A DNA stretch of 64,000 bases from Novosphingobium sp. (GTDB lineage: Bacteria > Pseudomonadota > Alphaproteobacteria > Sphingomonadales > Sphingomonadaceae). Positions 1 to 8,725 of the stretch are shown one piece after another; position 1 is the first letter of the stretch, and each line of letters begins with the position of its first letter. The stretch spans positions 62,001-126,000 of the forward strand of contig JACKKY010000001.1 in NCBI GenBank assembly GCA_024236175.1, written 5' to 3'. Below the pieces are notes generated by a model. The model saw only the letters and a program-made list of their open reading frames with translations, was not told where the DNA came from and made no database searches. The position numbers were made by a program, and so were the translations under genes.

Positions 1-1
1 G

Positions 2-631
2 TCCGGTCCCGGGGAATCGTCCGCGCAGCATCTGCTGTCTCGCAAGGGCATGCAGCGTGTGCCCTCGCCCAAGCTCGAACTGTTCATCCTGCGCGATTTC
101 CTGTCCGGGGCCGAGTGCGATGCGCTGATCGACAGGATCGACGCCAAGCGGCGCCCTTCGACGCTGGCCAATTTCAACGGCGACGAACTGTTCCGCACCA
201 GCGAGACCTGCGACCTCGACCATGCCGATCCGGTGGTTGCGGCGCTCGACGCCAAGCTCGGCGAAGTTTCAGGCATCGCGCCGGACCACGGGGAAACGAT
301 GCAAGGGCAACGCTACGAGGTCGGCCAGGAATTCAAGGCCCATACGGATTGCTTCGAACCCAGCAGCGAGGATTGGGACAAATACTGTTCGGTAGCCGGC
401 CAGCGCACCTGGACCTACATGATCTATCTCAATGAGGTCCCTGCCGGCGGGGCGACGCGTTTCAAGGAGATCGGGAAGACCGTCCGCCCCGAGCGCGGCA
501 AACTGCTTGCCTGGAACAACCTCAATCCCGACGGCACGCCCAACATGGCGACGATGCATCACGCCATGAAGGTCCGCAAAGGGCTGAAATACGTGATTAC
601 CCGCTGGTATCGTGAAAAGCCGTGGCAGTGA
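2..631 (+). CDS. 2OG-Fe(II) oxygenase, prolyl 4-hydroxylase type (5' end outside window)
   Basis: This is an iron- and 2-oxoglutarate-dependent dioxygenase of the prolyl-4-hydroxylase alpha-subunit type, which hydroxylates a protein or small-molecule substrate; the substrate cannot be read from sequence. Counting from the ATG at 50, the iron ligands are His98 and Asp100 (HTD) and His171, and Lys180 in the following GLKY stretch is the expected 2OG carboxylate anchor. The frame is open from base 2, and the residues just before Met50 look like normal protein, so the true start is probably upstream and Met50 internal. The double-stranded beta-helix core is complete. The gene converges on the Flp pilin gene, with a hairpin between them. 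Confidence 0.85.
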   Translation, partial: SGPGESSAQHLLSRKGMQRVPSPKLELFILRDFLSGAECDALIDRIDAKRRPSTLANFNGDELFRTSETCDLDHADPVVAALDAKLGEVSGIAPDHGETMQGQRYEVGQEFKAHTDCFEPSSEDWDKYCSVAGQRTWTYMIYLNEVPAGGATRFKEIGKTVRPERGKLLAWNNLNPDGTPNMATMHHAMKVRKGLKYVITRWYREKPWQ

Positions 632-665
632 TCGCAGCGTTCACGGCTGGTTCTTTCGAATTCTT

Positions 666-701
666 GCGATGGGAGCGGCAGCTTGCCACCGCTCCCATCG
701 C
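666..701. terminator. Bidirectional terminator hairpin
   Basis: A perfect 13-bp inverted repeat, GCGATGGGAGCGG (666-678) and its complement (689-701), surrounds a 10-nt loop. It sits between the convergent dioxygenase and Flp pilin genes and could serve both strands. There is no clear T-tract. Confidence 0.6.
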
Positions 702-727
702 TCGCAAGACTGAGGGAGCCTTACGGG

Positions 728-895
728 TTAGCCGTTTGCCATGGTCGACGACGTCGAATTGAACGTCGTACTGAGTTGGTCACCGATGCCCTGCATCGCG
801 CTGACCGCGGCAACGGCGATCAGCCCACAGATCAAGGCATATTCGATTGCGGTCGCGCCGGATTGGTCGCGACACAGCCTTTGCATGAATTTCAT
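728..895 (-). CDS. Flp/Fap family type IVb pilin (55 aa)
   Basis: A small pilin subunit of the tight-adherence (Tad/Flp) class. The protein starts MKFMQRLCRDQSGATAIEYA. This is the class III prepilin layout: a short charged leader, a Gly at residue 13 for prepilin peptidase, the conserved ATAIEYAL stretch, then a hydrophobic helix to about residue 34 and a short polar tail. An AGGAG ribosome binding site lies just upstream of the ATG. No tad/cpa assembly genes are in the window, so it is an orphan copy here and needs secretion machinery elsewhere. The length is normal for the family. Confidence 0.88.
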   Translation of the reverse strand: MKFMQRLCRDQSGATAIEYALICGLIAVAAVSAMQGIGDQLSTTFNSTSSTMANG

Positions 896-1103
896 TCGAG
901 TCTCCTGATATTGCGGTCCTCCACAATCTGCCCGAGCGCCGTACCCCTACATGCCCCCGAGCGATCCCCCGGTTTGCACAGGAGGATCGAGCGATTTTCA
1001 CCCGTCCGCCATAACTGCGAATGAAGGTGGCAAGTGAACAGGTTTGATTAACGCGCGGCCAACCATGCACCGCTTTTCGGGCCGCAGGCCCCCTTGGCGG
1101 CAG

Positions 1104-2543
1104 TCAATCCCAGGAGAGTGGCCTGGCGACCTGTTCCAGCGGTTTGCGCTCGCTGTCTATGCCGATAAGCCGGGTCAGCACTGCGGCGGCTGCCATCAGT
1201 CCCGAGCCAAGCAGGTAGCCCAGCAGGACCTGGTCGCGAGACCCGCTTTCTATGAGCGCTCCGAAGAGCCAAGGGGCCGCTACCCCGCCGATACCGGTTC
1301 CCAGCGCATAGAAGATGGCGATGGCGAGCGCCCGCGTCTCCAGCGGGAAGCTTTCCGCCACCGTCAGATAGGCCGCCGAAGCAGCGGCAGAGGCGAAAAA
1401 GAAGGTTACGCTCCAGCACAGCGTCTGGGTGAAGGCATCGAGCAGGCCCGCACGGAACGCCAGCCCGCTCGCCATCAGCAGGACCGCGGACATGCCGTAG
1501 GTCAGCATGATCATCGGCCTTCGTCCCACACTGTCGAAGAAGCGGCCGAGGATCAGCGGGCCGAGCACGTTGCCCGCCGCGAACGGCAGGATATACCAGC
1601 CCACGTCCGAGCCCGGCACGCCGTAGAAGTCCGTGAGCATCATGGCGTAGGTGAAGAAGATCGCATTGTAGAAGAAGGCCTGGGCTATCATGAGCGAGAG
1701 CCCGTAGACGGTGCGCTGGGGATAGGTCCGAAACAGGGTTACCGCCACTTCGAGAAGCGATGTCGACTTGCGCGAGCGGACGGCGACGGGCTGTTCGGCA
1801 ACCGGCGGGATCGTGTAGCCTTCCGCTTCGATCCGCTTCTCCAGGGCGGTGACGATGCTGTCAGCCTCGCCATATCGGCCGTGTATCGCCAGCCACCGTG
1901 GGCTCTCCGGCAGGAACCGCCTCAGATAGATGATGACCGATCCGATCAGGGCGCCGCCGAAGAAGGCAAGGCGCCAGCCCGTGTCAGGCGTGAACAAGTC
2001 CGGATCGAGCAGGATGATCGACAGGCCGCTCGCCATGGCCGCCCCCACCCAGAAGCTGCCGTTGATCGCCAGGTCGGTCCAGCCGCGCCGCCGCGCCGGT
2101 ATCAATTCCTGGATAGCCGAGTTGATCGCGCTGTATTCGCCGCCGATCCCGGCACCGGTAAAGAAACGCATCAGCGCGTAGCTCGGCAGGTCCCACGCCA
2201 GCGCCGTTGCCGCCGTGGCCACGAGATAGAGGCCCAGCGTAACGCTGAACATCCGCTTGCGCCCAAGCCGGTCGGTCAGCCATCCGAAAAACAGGGCGCC
2301 CACGACAGCGCCGGCAAGATAGGCGGAGTTGGCAAGGCCGACGTCCGATGCGGACAGCCCCAGGCTGGCCTCGTCCCTCAGAGCGCCAGCCACCGAACCG
2401 GCCAGCGTGACCTCGAGCCCGTCCAAAATCCAGGTTATCCCGAGCGCGACCACCACGAGCCAGTGGAAGCGGCTCCACGGAAGGCGGTCGAGCCGGGCCG
2501 GCAGACGCCCGGCGAGTTCGTTCAGGCTGGGGTCCGAACCCAA
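1104..2543 (-). CDS. MFS transporter, metabolite:H+ symporter type
   Basis: A major facilitator superfamily permease of 479 aa with about twelve hydrophobic segments. The loop between segments 2 and 3 carries the MFS signature (GWLTDRLGRKR), and the mid-protein loop carries LRRFLPESPRWL, typical of the sugar/metabolite:proton symporter branch. No ATG fits the start. A TTG at 2543 sits 6 nt after GGGAG, so TTG initiation is likely. The substrate is unknown. It stands alone between the pilin gene and the divergent PilZ gene; the 213-bp gap 2544-2756 is the likely promoter region for both. Confidence 0.85.
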   Translation of the reverse strand: MGSDPSLNELAGRLPARLDRLPWSRFHWLVVVALGITWILDGLEVTLAGSVAGALRDEASLGLSASDVGLANSAYLAGAVVGALFFGWLTDRLGRKRMFSVTLGLYLVATAATALAWDLPSYALMRFFTGAGIGGEYSAINSAIQELIPARRRGWTDLAINGSFWVGAAMASGLSIILLDPDLFTPDTGWRLAFFGGALIGSVIIYLRRFLPESPRWLAIHGRYGEADSIVTALEKRIEAEGYTIPPVAEQPVAVRSRKSTSLLEVAVTLFRTYPQRTVYGLSLMIAQAFFYNAIFFTYAMMLTDFYGVPGSDVGWYILPFAAGNVLGPLILGRFFDSVGRRPMIMLTYGMSAVLLMASGLAFRAGLLDAFTQTLCWSVTFFFASAAASAAYLTVAESFPLETRALAIAIFYALGTGIGGVAAPWLFGALIESGSRDQVLLGYLLGSGLMAAAAVLTRLIGIDSERKPLEQVARPLSWD

Positions 2544-2756
2544 ATGGCGCTCCCGTTTCCGGCCTCGCTTCGCAATTGTTCGATTGGGGCCATCCTACCC
2601 AAGGCGTTCCCCGTGGCAATGTCGGGGTTTCATGTGCCCCAGATGTCGGCAGCGATTACACTCGAACAGGCGGGCAACCAAAATTTAACGGAATTCCCAA
2701 GAATATCACGGGCGATCGTCAACGCGACACCGCCATCAATCTTCGGGAATCACGCC

Positions 2757-3104
2757 ATGAGCACCAAATTAGCCCGCTTGCCCGCCACCTCCGAGGAGGT
2801 TGGACCAGAGCGGCGTCAATCAGCCCGGCATCCGGCCCGGGCCATGGCGAAGCTCAGTTCCTCGCACGGCGAGGAAACCGAAGCGACGCTGGCCGACGTT
2901 TCGATGCACGGATGCTGCGTGAAAAGCAAAGTGGCCTGGTTGCGGACCGGAACGTTCATCACGATCGGGATCGCGGGCGAATCGGCGCTCCCGGCGATCG
3001 TGCGCTGGGTTCGCGACGGCTCGGCCGGCATGGAATTCCTTCGCCCGATCCCGCCGGAGTGCAAGGAGTGGCACGCCCTGCTGGAATCGTCCTTCGGGCC
3101 CTAG
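2757..3104 (+). CDS. PilZ domain protein (115 aa)
   Basis: A single-domain PilZ protein, a cytoplasmic cyclic-di-GMP receptor family controlling motility, adhesion or polysaccharide production. The two nucleotide-binding motifs are present: RxxxR as R20-Q-S-A-R24 and DxSxxG as D47-V-S-M-H-G52, followed by the beta-barrel (for example PAIVRWVRDGSAGMEF). The ATG at 2757 leaves an N-terminal tail of about 18 residues before the RxxxR, the usual arrangement. It converges on rpmE, with a hairpin between. The target of this adaptor cannot be inferred. Confidence 0.82.
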   Translation: MSTKLARLPATSEEVGPERRQSARHPARAMAKLSSSHGEETEATLADVSMHGCCVKSKVAWLRTGTFITIGIAGESALPAIVRWVRDGSAGMEFLRPIPPECKEWHALLESSFGP

Positions 3105-3127
3105 AATTCGGGAAGAGAATGCGGAAA

Positions 3128-3150
3128 GGGCGGCCCCCGCCGAGCCGCCC
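3128..3150. terminator. Terminator hairpin between pilZ-type gene and rpmE
   Basis: A 7-bp GC stem (GGGCGGC / GCCGCCC, 9-nt loop) lies between the two convergent genes. On the minus strand it is followed by TTTCC, so it suits the end of rpmE. Confidence 0.5.
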
Positions 3151-3177
3151 CCCAGAAAAACCGTCTGCCTGTGCGGT

Positions 3178-3408
3178 TCAGCTCTTCTTAAGCGTAAGTC
3201 CGCCGAAACGCTTGTTGAACTGGGCGACACGGCCGCCTTCGTTGAGCAGGCGCTGGTTGCCGCCGGTCCATGCCGGATGCGAGGTGGGATCGACTTCGAG
3301 GACCAGCGTTTCGCCTTCGCTGCCCCAGGTGGAGCGCGTTTCGAAAACGGTGCCGTCGGTCATCTGCACCTTGATCATGTGGTAATCGGGATGGGTATCG
3401 GCCTTCAT
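3178..3408 (-). CDS. rpmE: 50S ribosomal protein L31
   Basis: Ribosomal protein bL31 (76 aa), part of the large subunit near the central protuberance and bridging the subunits. The start MKADTHPDYH and the HPAWTGG motif are typical of alphaproteobacterial L31. There is no cysteine, so this is the zinc-independent (C-minus) form. The ATG at 3408 is chosen because it gives the conserved N-terminus; a longer reading upstream has no family support. It is separated from fabZ by 116 bp and probably has its own promoter. Confidence 0.95.
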   Translation of the reverse strand: MKADTHPDYHMIKVQMTDGTVFETRSTWGSEGETLVLEVDPTSHPAWTGGNQRLLNEGGRVAQFNKRFGGLTLKKS

Positions 3409-3524
3409 GGATCGAACTCTCTTGGTGTGGCCGGTTCCGACCGGCCTCAAATGGGAAGCGGCGCGCATAGCGACACATTCCCTGAAATGCAACTCCCCTC
3501 CCCACTCCGGAGAGGTAACGACGC

Positions 3525-4010
3525 CTAGGCTTGCGGCGGATCGGCCACCATCGCGGTGAAGTTCACCTCACAGGTCGGCTTGCCCTGGATCGAGGCCTTG
3601 CCCCAGAACTTGCAGACCCGCGAGCGCTTCTGGACGAAGCCGACATTGAGATCGAGCAGCACGCCCGGCTCGACCGGGTTCCGGAACTTCGCCTCATCGA
3701 TCGCCATGAAATAGACGAGCTTGCCGGTACCCGACAGTTCGAGCGTCTCGATCGCCAGTATCGCCGCAGCCTGCGCCAACGCCTCGATCTGGAGCACGCC
3801 GGGCATGATCGGGCGGCCCGGGAAATGGCCCTGGAAGAACTGCTCGTTGAAACTAACGGCCTTTACGGCATGAATCTCCTCGCCGATCTCCAGCGAGACG
3901 ACCCTGTCCACCAGCAGCAACGGATAGCGATGCGGTAGAGCCGCCAGGATCTTGGCGGTATCATAGCTGGCCGCTGCCGCTGCTGCGGCGCCCTTGGTAT
4001 CCTCGCTCAT
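3525..4010 (-). CDS. fabZ: 3-hydroxyacyl-ACP dehydratase FabZ
   Basis: Dehydrates 3-hydroxyacyl-ACP to trans-2-enoyl-ACP in fatty-acid elongation in the cytoplasm. The 161-aa hot-dog-fold protein carries the FabZ signature LPHRYPLLLVDRV and the catalytic region FFQGHFPGRPIMPGVLQIEALAQ, with the active-site His in GHFPGRP and the Glu in QIEALAQ. The ATG at 4010 follows AGGGGGA. It is the last gene of the bamA-skp-fabZ group, 19 bp after skp. In lipopolysaccharide-making bacteria lpxD sits between skp and fabZ and lpxA follows; both are absent here. Confidence 0.96.
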   Translation of the reverse strand: MSEDTKGAAAAAAASYDTAKILAALPHRYPLLLVDRVVSLEIGEEIHAVKAVSFNEQFFQGHFPGRPIMPGVLQIEALAQAAAILAIETLELSGTGKLVYFMAIDEAKFRNPVEPGVLLDLNVGFVQKRSRVCKFWGKASIQGKPTCEVNFTAMVADPPQA

Positions 4011-4029
4011 GTCTCCCCCTGGCGGTCTG

Positions 4030-4713
4030 TCAGCGTCCTTGAGGCTGAGGCCCGGCCGAGACGCCGCTGCCTGCCTGGCCCTGCTGAGCCGCCTGAGCCG
4101 CACGCGCCTCGCGGACTTGCCGCGGCTCCCAGCCCTGCGGAGGGACCAGCTGGGCAGCGGGGATCAGCGTGTTCAGTTCATTCAGGATATCCTGATTAAG
4201 ATTGTAGGCCTGAGCGTTCACAGCCAGTACGGCCTGCGGGCTGAGCAGCAGCGATACCTTCTTCTTGTTCATGGCGTTCTTTACCGCCTGATCGAGCTTG
4301 TCCTCGATCTGCTCGTTTACATAAGCCTCGGACATCGCGACCGGCTGGAGAATTGTCTGCAGCTCCTGCTGGCCCGACTGCTGGATCTGCTGAATCTGCT
4401 GGGCCTGCTGCGCCAGCAACTGCTGGTTCGGGCTCGAAGCCTTGCTGTCGGTGTTGAACTTCGTGACCATCGGATTGAGCTGAGCCTCAATCTGCTTGCG
4501 GCGGGCCTCCGCCTGATCGAGCTGCGCCTTGTAAGTCACCGGCCGCTGTTGCTGGGCGGTACGGAAAGCGTTCGAGTTGGCAATCACGGCATCGAGGTTG
4601 GCTACCGCCAGCCCCTGAACGACCGGGCCGCTGGACTGCGCCAGAACGGGCTGCGCGGCCGAACCCAGCATCAGGCTGGTGGCGAGGATCGCGGACTTGA
4701 AGAGAGTCTTCAT
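4030..4713 (-). CDS. skp: OmpH/Skp family periplasmic chaperone
   Basis: A periplasmic chaperone of the Skp (OmpH) type that holds unfolded outer-membrane proteins on their way to the BAM complex. A Sec signal peptide (MKTLFKSAILATSLMLGSAA, cleavage after AQPVLA) is followed by a mostly helical, Gln- and Ala-rich body matching the coiled-coil tentacles. The protein is 227 aa, longer than E. coli Skp, with a Pro/Gln/Gly-rich C-terminal tail of about 40 residues. Its ATG overlaps the bamA stop codon (TGATG), so the two are translationally coupled. Confidence 0.9.
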   Translation of the reverse strand: MKTLFKSAILATSLMLGSAAQPVLAQSSGPVVQGLAVANLDAVIANSNAFRTAQQQRPVTYKAQLDQAEARRKQIEAQLNPMVTKFNTDSKASSPNQQLLAQQAQQIQQIQQSGQQELQTILQPVAMSEAYVNEQIEDKLDQAVKNAMNKKKVSLLLSPQAVLAVNAQAYNLNQDILNELNTLIPAAQLVPPQGWEPRQVREARAAQAAQQGQAGSGVSAGPQPQGR

Positions 4714-7454
4714 CAGAATTGGGTTCCCACGTTGAATGTGAAGGATTTGGTATCGTCACCCTCACGCTTGAGGAGGACCTTCGAGAAATCGATCCGGAAG
4801 GGACCGAATGGCGAATTCCAGTTCACGCCGATGCCGACCGCGACGCGCGGCTTCCAGGTGTTACCGACGAAGACCTCCTGGAACGCGAATGTGCGGCCCA
4901 GCTGATCGTTGGCGAGCTGGGGGACACCGAAACAGGCCGGCGGATTGGCATTGGTCATTTCCGTGGTCGTAGAGGTCGCGGTCGCTGTGCAAACGCCGTC
5001 GGTATTGAATTCGGCCTCGTCGATCTGGGTATACAGGTTATTCCCGTTGGCGTCACGCGTCGGCAGGAATTCACCATCAGGTCCGGTATCCGTCGTCTGC
5101 GGCCGGGTAATGCCCCAGACCGCACCGACATCGACGAAGATCGAAGGCCTCAGGCCAAGCTCGCGCGCACCGGATCCCAAGGGAATTTCAAGCTCCGCGC
5201 GGCCCAGATAGTAATATTTGCCGCCCAGGGAATCGTCGGTGGAATTGCGCCGCTGGTCGGACGGCGTGTCGAGGACGCCGTCACCGTCGGTATCGATGTA
5301 GAACTTGCGCAGCACCCTCGGGCCGACGCCGCGGATGTCGAAGCCGCGCATCTGGGGTTCGCCAAGGTAGAAGCGATCCGTCAAGCGAACGTCATCGACA
5401 AACGGAATGTTGCGGTCCTCGAGCGACTTGATCGCGCCGCCTTCTCCCGAAATCGAGAAAATGAACCCACCACCGATGGGCCAGTACTTGGCCGCGTTGG
5501 CGCGTGCCCGAACGTATTTGACCGACCCCCCGAGGCCCGCGAAATCACCGCTGACCGAGGCCAGGAAACCGCGGGAGGGACGGATGCGGTTGTCGAGAGT
5601 GTCATAGATCAGCGACAGGCCGACAATCGAACTCGTCCGCTTGCCGATGGCTTCGCAGAGATAGCGCCCGGCAAGTAGCGGATCGCATTCCAGCGCCGGC
5701 GGATTGACGCGATCGGTAAAGAACTGGTTCCGGTCGAGCGTCACGTCGTCGTAATTGAGCGTGTAGCGAACGATGCCGGTGATATACTCGCTGAGCGGGA
5801 CGCCGGCGCGGATCTGGAAGCCCGTGGTCGACTGCTGGTAGGTCGTGTTGCGGTCGCGGTTGAAGTAGTTGAAGCTGTCGTAGTCGCGCCGGTAGATGTC
5901 GATGCCGGCCGAAACGTTGCGATCGAACACATAGGGCTCGGTGAAACTGGCTTCGACCGCCTTCGTGTATTTCGAATAGCTGCCCGACAAGCCGATGGTC
6001 TGGCCGCGACCGCGGAAATTGCGCTGCCGCACCGACGCCTGGAAGATGAAGCTCTCGATGCTCGAAAAGCCTGCCGAAAGCTGCAGTTCGCCGGTCGGCT
6101 TTTCCTCGACATTGGCTTCCAGCACGATCCGGTCCGGCGCACTGCCGGGCTTTTGCTCGACTTCGAATTTCTCCTGGAAATAACCGAGCGACTGGATGCG
6201 GTTCGATGACCTCTTGACCTGGAGCGAGTTGAAGGCGTCGCCTTCGCCCAGGCGGAATTCACGCCGTATCACCTTGTCCTGGGTCAGCGTGTTGCCGTTG
6301 ACGTCGATCCGCTCGACATAAACGCGAGGTGCCTCGGCGATCACGAAGGTGACCCCCATGGTGAGGTCTTCCTTGTTGCGATCATATTGCGGGCGGACGT
6401 CCGCGAAAGCGTAGCCGAAAGTGCCGGCTGTCTCGTTCAGCCCCTCGATCGTGTCTTCGACCTGCTTGGCATTGTACCAGTCGCCCTGCTTCATCGGCAG
6501 TCGCTTGGCCAGCACTTCACCGTCGAAATCGCGCAGCTCGCTATCGACCTCGACGTCGCCGAACTTGTAGCGTTCGCCTTCCTCGACGACGTAGGTGATG
6601 ATGAAGTCGCGCTTGTCGGGGGTCAGCTCCGCGACGGCCGAGACCACGCGGAAATCGGCATAGCCTTCGGTCAGGTAGAACTGGCGCAGCTTCTGCTGAT
6701 CGAACGCGAGCCGGTCAGGGTCATAGCTGGTGTTCGAACTGAACAGGCGGAAGAAGCGGGACTGCTTCGTGACCATCTCATCGCGCAGGTCGCCATCGGA
6801 GAACTTCTCGTTGCCGATGATGTTGATCTGCCTGACCTTCGACTTGTCGCCTTCGGTGATCTCGAAGACGATATCGACGCGGTTCTGGTCCAGCATGACC
6901 ATCTTCGGTTCGACAGTGGCGGCAAAGCGGCCCTGGCGCTTGTAGAGCTCGATGATGCGGGCGACGTCTGCGCGGACTTTCGACCGGGTGAATATCTGCC
7001 GCGGCGCCACCTTGATTTCCGGGAGGATCTTGTCGTCCTTGACCCGCTTGTTGCCTTCCAGGATGATGCGGTTGACGACCGGGTTTTCCCTGACCTCGAT
7101 CTCCACGTGGCCCGCCTCATTGCGCACCTGGACCTGGGCGAACAGCTCAGTCTCGTAGAGGTCCTTCAGCGCCTGGTCGGCCGCTTCCTTGGTATAGGGC
7201 TGGCCGACGCGCAGGCGCGTATAGGACAGGATCGTCTGCGGCTCGAGCCGCTGGTTGCCGACGACGTTGATGGACTTGATCGGCATCGCGGATGGACTGG
7301 CTGCCGCCGCAGCCGCGGAAGCCGCCGGAGTCTCGGCTTCGGCTTGCGCAAACGCCACCGATGGCATGCCCGACAGGACTGTGGTTCCCAGAAGCAGTGC
7401 CGGCAAAGACAACGCGCGGCGGGCGTTAACGCAGCGAACCATGTTCAGTCCCAT
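4713..7454 (-). CDS. bamA: Outer membrane protein assembly factor BamA
   Basis: The essential core of the beta-barrel assembly machinery, an Omp85 protein of 913 aa. It has a signal peptide (hydrophobic to about residue 36), an Ala-rich linker, five POTRA repeats from about residue 58 to 430, and a C-terminal 16-stranded barrel that ends in Phe, the outer-membrane insertion signal. The conserved barrel motif appears as MRGFDIRGVGPRV. A second in-frame ATG at 7442 is also possible. It is co-directional with rseP (155-bp gap) and coupled to skp, the usual order. Confidence 0.97.
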   Translation of the reverse strand: MGLNMVRCVNARRALSLPALLLGTTVLSGMPSVAFAQAEAETPAASAAAAAASPSAMPIKSINVVGNQRLEPQTILSYTRLRVGQPYTKEAADQALKDLYETELFAQVQVRNEAGHVEIEVRENPVVNRIILEGNKRVKDDKILPEIKVAPRQIFTRSKVRADVARIIELYKRQGRFAATVEPKMVMLDQNRVDIVFEITEGDKSKVRQINIIGNEKFSDGDLRDEMVTKQSRFFRLFSSNTSYDPDRLAFDQQKLRQFYLTEGYADFRVVSAVAELTPDKRDFIITYVVEEGERYKFGDVEVDSELRDFDGEVLAKRLPMKQGDWYNAKQVEDTIEGLNETAGTFGYAFADVRPQYDRNKEDLTMGVTFVIAEAPRVYVERIDVNGNTLTQDKVIRREFRLGEGDAFNSLQVKRSSNRIQSLGYFQEKFEVEQKPGSAPDRIVLEANVEEKPTGELQLSAGFSSIESFIFQASVRQRNFRGRGQTIGLSGSYSKYTKAVEASFTEPYVFDRNVSAGIDIYRRDYDSFNYFNRDRNTTYQQSTTGFQIRAGVPLSEYITGIVRYTLNYDDVTLDRNQFFTDRVNPPALECDPLLAGRYLCEAIGKRTSSIVGLSLIYDTLDNRIRPSRGFLASVSGDFAGLGGSVKYVRARANAAKYWPIGGGFIFSISGEGGAIKSLEDRNIPFVDDVRLTDRFYLGEPQMRGFDIRGVGPRVLRKFYIDTDGDGVLDTPSDQRRNSTDDSLGGKYYYLGRAELEIPLGSGARELGLRPSIFVDVGAVWGITRPQTTDTGPDGEFLPTRDANGNNLYTQIDEAEFNTDGVCTATATSTTTEMTNANPPACFGVPQLANDQLGRTFAFQEVFVGNTWKPRVAVGIGVNWNSPFGPFRIDFSKVLLKREGDDTKSFTFNVGTQF

Positions 7455-7609
7455 TATCTACTCGGCAAATCCCGTTGTAATTCGGCAGTCCGCACTTCCA
7501 GGTCGTTCATGGCAGGCCCTGCATCCTCGCGCAAACAATCGCCGCCCTGTGCCCGATGGACGGCAGCCAATCAAGCGATCAATCCGGCCACTGGCCGCAA
7601 ACCGCCGGC

Positions 7610-8725
7610 CTATCCCCCGAAAACCGGGAGCGAGGCCAGATCATTGATCGTGACGAACAGCATGAGTGCCAGGACAAGTGCCAGGCCCGTACGGTACGCC
7701 CATTCCTGACTGCGAAGTCCCAACGGCTTCCGGCGCACCGCTTCCGCTGCGTAGAAAGCCAGGTGCCCGCCGTCGAGCGCGGGGATTGGCAGGAGGTTGA
7801 TGAATGCCAAGTTAATCGAGATCAGTGCGGCGAAGCTCACGAACTGCGCCCAGCCCAGACTGAGCTGCTCTCCCGAATATTTCGCGATCTTGATCGGGCC
7901 GCCCAGTTCCCGGATCGAACGCTCCCCGGCAAAGATCTGGGCGATGCCGGTCGCCATCATGCGCATGATGCCGATGCTCTGGTCGAAACCGAGCGCCACC
8001 GCCTCCACCGCGCCCACGGACACGAGCGACGCCTTGCCGGCGTAAATCCCGATCCGGCCGATCCGCGCTTCGTTGCCGAACCGGTCGGTCTCGACAGCCT
8101 CGGCAATGCGGACCGGCACCTCGATGGCCTGTCCTTCACGCTCCACGGAGATGGTCACCATCTTCCCGGGATACGGCACGACATGCGCGGGGATGTCCAT
8201 GAAGTTCGAAATCGCATCGCCGTCGACGGCGACAATCCGGTCGCCTACCTTCAGGCCCGCTTCCTGCGCCGGCGAGCCCTCGGTAAACTGCGCGATCTCG
8301 GACGTCGCAACCACCTTGCCGAAGGCCAGGTTGAATGCGGCGAAGATAAGGACGGCAAACACCAGGTTGGTGAGCGGCCCGGCCAGCACGATCAGGCTGC
8401 GCTGCCACAGCGGTTTGGCATGGAAGGTATAGGCGCGCTCTTCCTCGCTCATTCGCGCCAGCGCTTCGTCCGGCACGGAGATGGCGTTCCAATCGCCTGC
8501 AAACTGCACATAGCCGCCGAGCGGCAGGGCCGAGAGCTTCCAGCGTGTTCCCCGCTTGTCGGTCCAGCCCCACAACTCCTTGCCGAACCCGACCGAGAAC
8601 ACGTCCGATTTCACGCCGAACAGGCGGGCGACCAGGTAGTGGCCCAGTTCGTGCACCACCACCAGCGGCCCCAGCAGAAGCAGGAAGGCAATCACCGTCA
8701 CGAGCAGATTGGGGGATTCAGTCAA
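7610..8725 (-). CDS. rseP: Site-2 intramembrane zinc metalloprotease RseP
   Basis: A membrane-embedded protease that cleaves anti-sigma factors and remnant signal peptides (sigma-E type envelope stress response). The 371-aa protein has the zinc motif HELGH at residues 25-29 in the first membrane helix, a periplasmic PDZ domain in the middle (around GSPAQEAGLKVGDRIVAVDG), and the third zinc ligand in NLLPIPALDGGH near the C-terminus. The best start is TTG at 8725, which overlaps the end of dxr by 8 bp; a shorter GTG start would remove the conserved MTESP N-terminus. Confidence 0.94.
   Translation of the reverse strand: MTESPNLLVTVIAFLLLLGPLVVVHELGHYLVARLFGVKSDVFSVGFGKELWGWTDKRGTRWKLSALPLGGYVQFAGDWNAISVPDEALARMSEEERAYTFHAKPLWQRSLIVLAGPLTNLVFAVLIFAAFNLAFGKVVATSEIAQFTEGSPAQEAGLKVGDRIVAVDGDAISNFMDIPAHVVPYPGKMVTISVEREGQAIEVPVRIAEAVETDRFGNEARIGRIGIYAGKASLVSVGAVEAVALGFDQSIGIMRMMATGIAQIFAGERSIRELGGPIKIAKYSGEQLSLGWAQFVSFAALISINLAFINLLPIPALDGGHLAFYAAEAVRRKPLGLRSQEWAYRTGLALVLALMLFVTINDLASLPVFGG

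Noticed and set aside
1044..2750. Long plus-strand open frame antisense to the MFS gene
   Set aside because: It is Arg/Gln/His-rich with no domain and lies opposite a clear membrane transporter; only its final part (from 2757) is real, as the PilZ gene.
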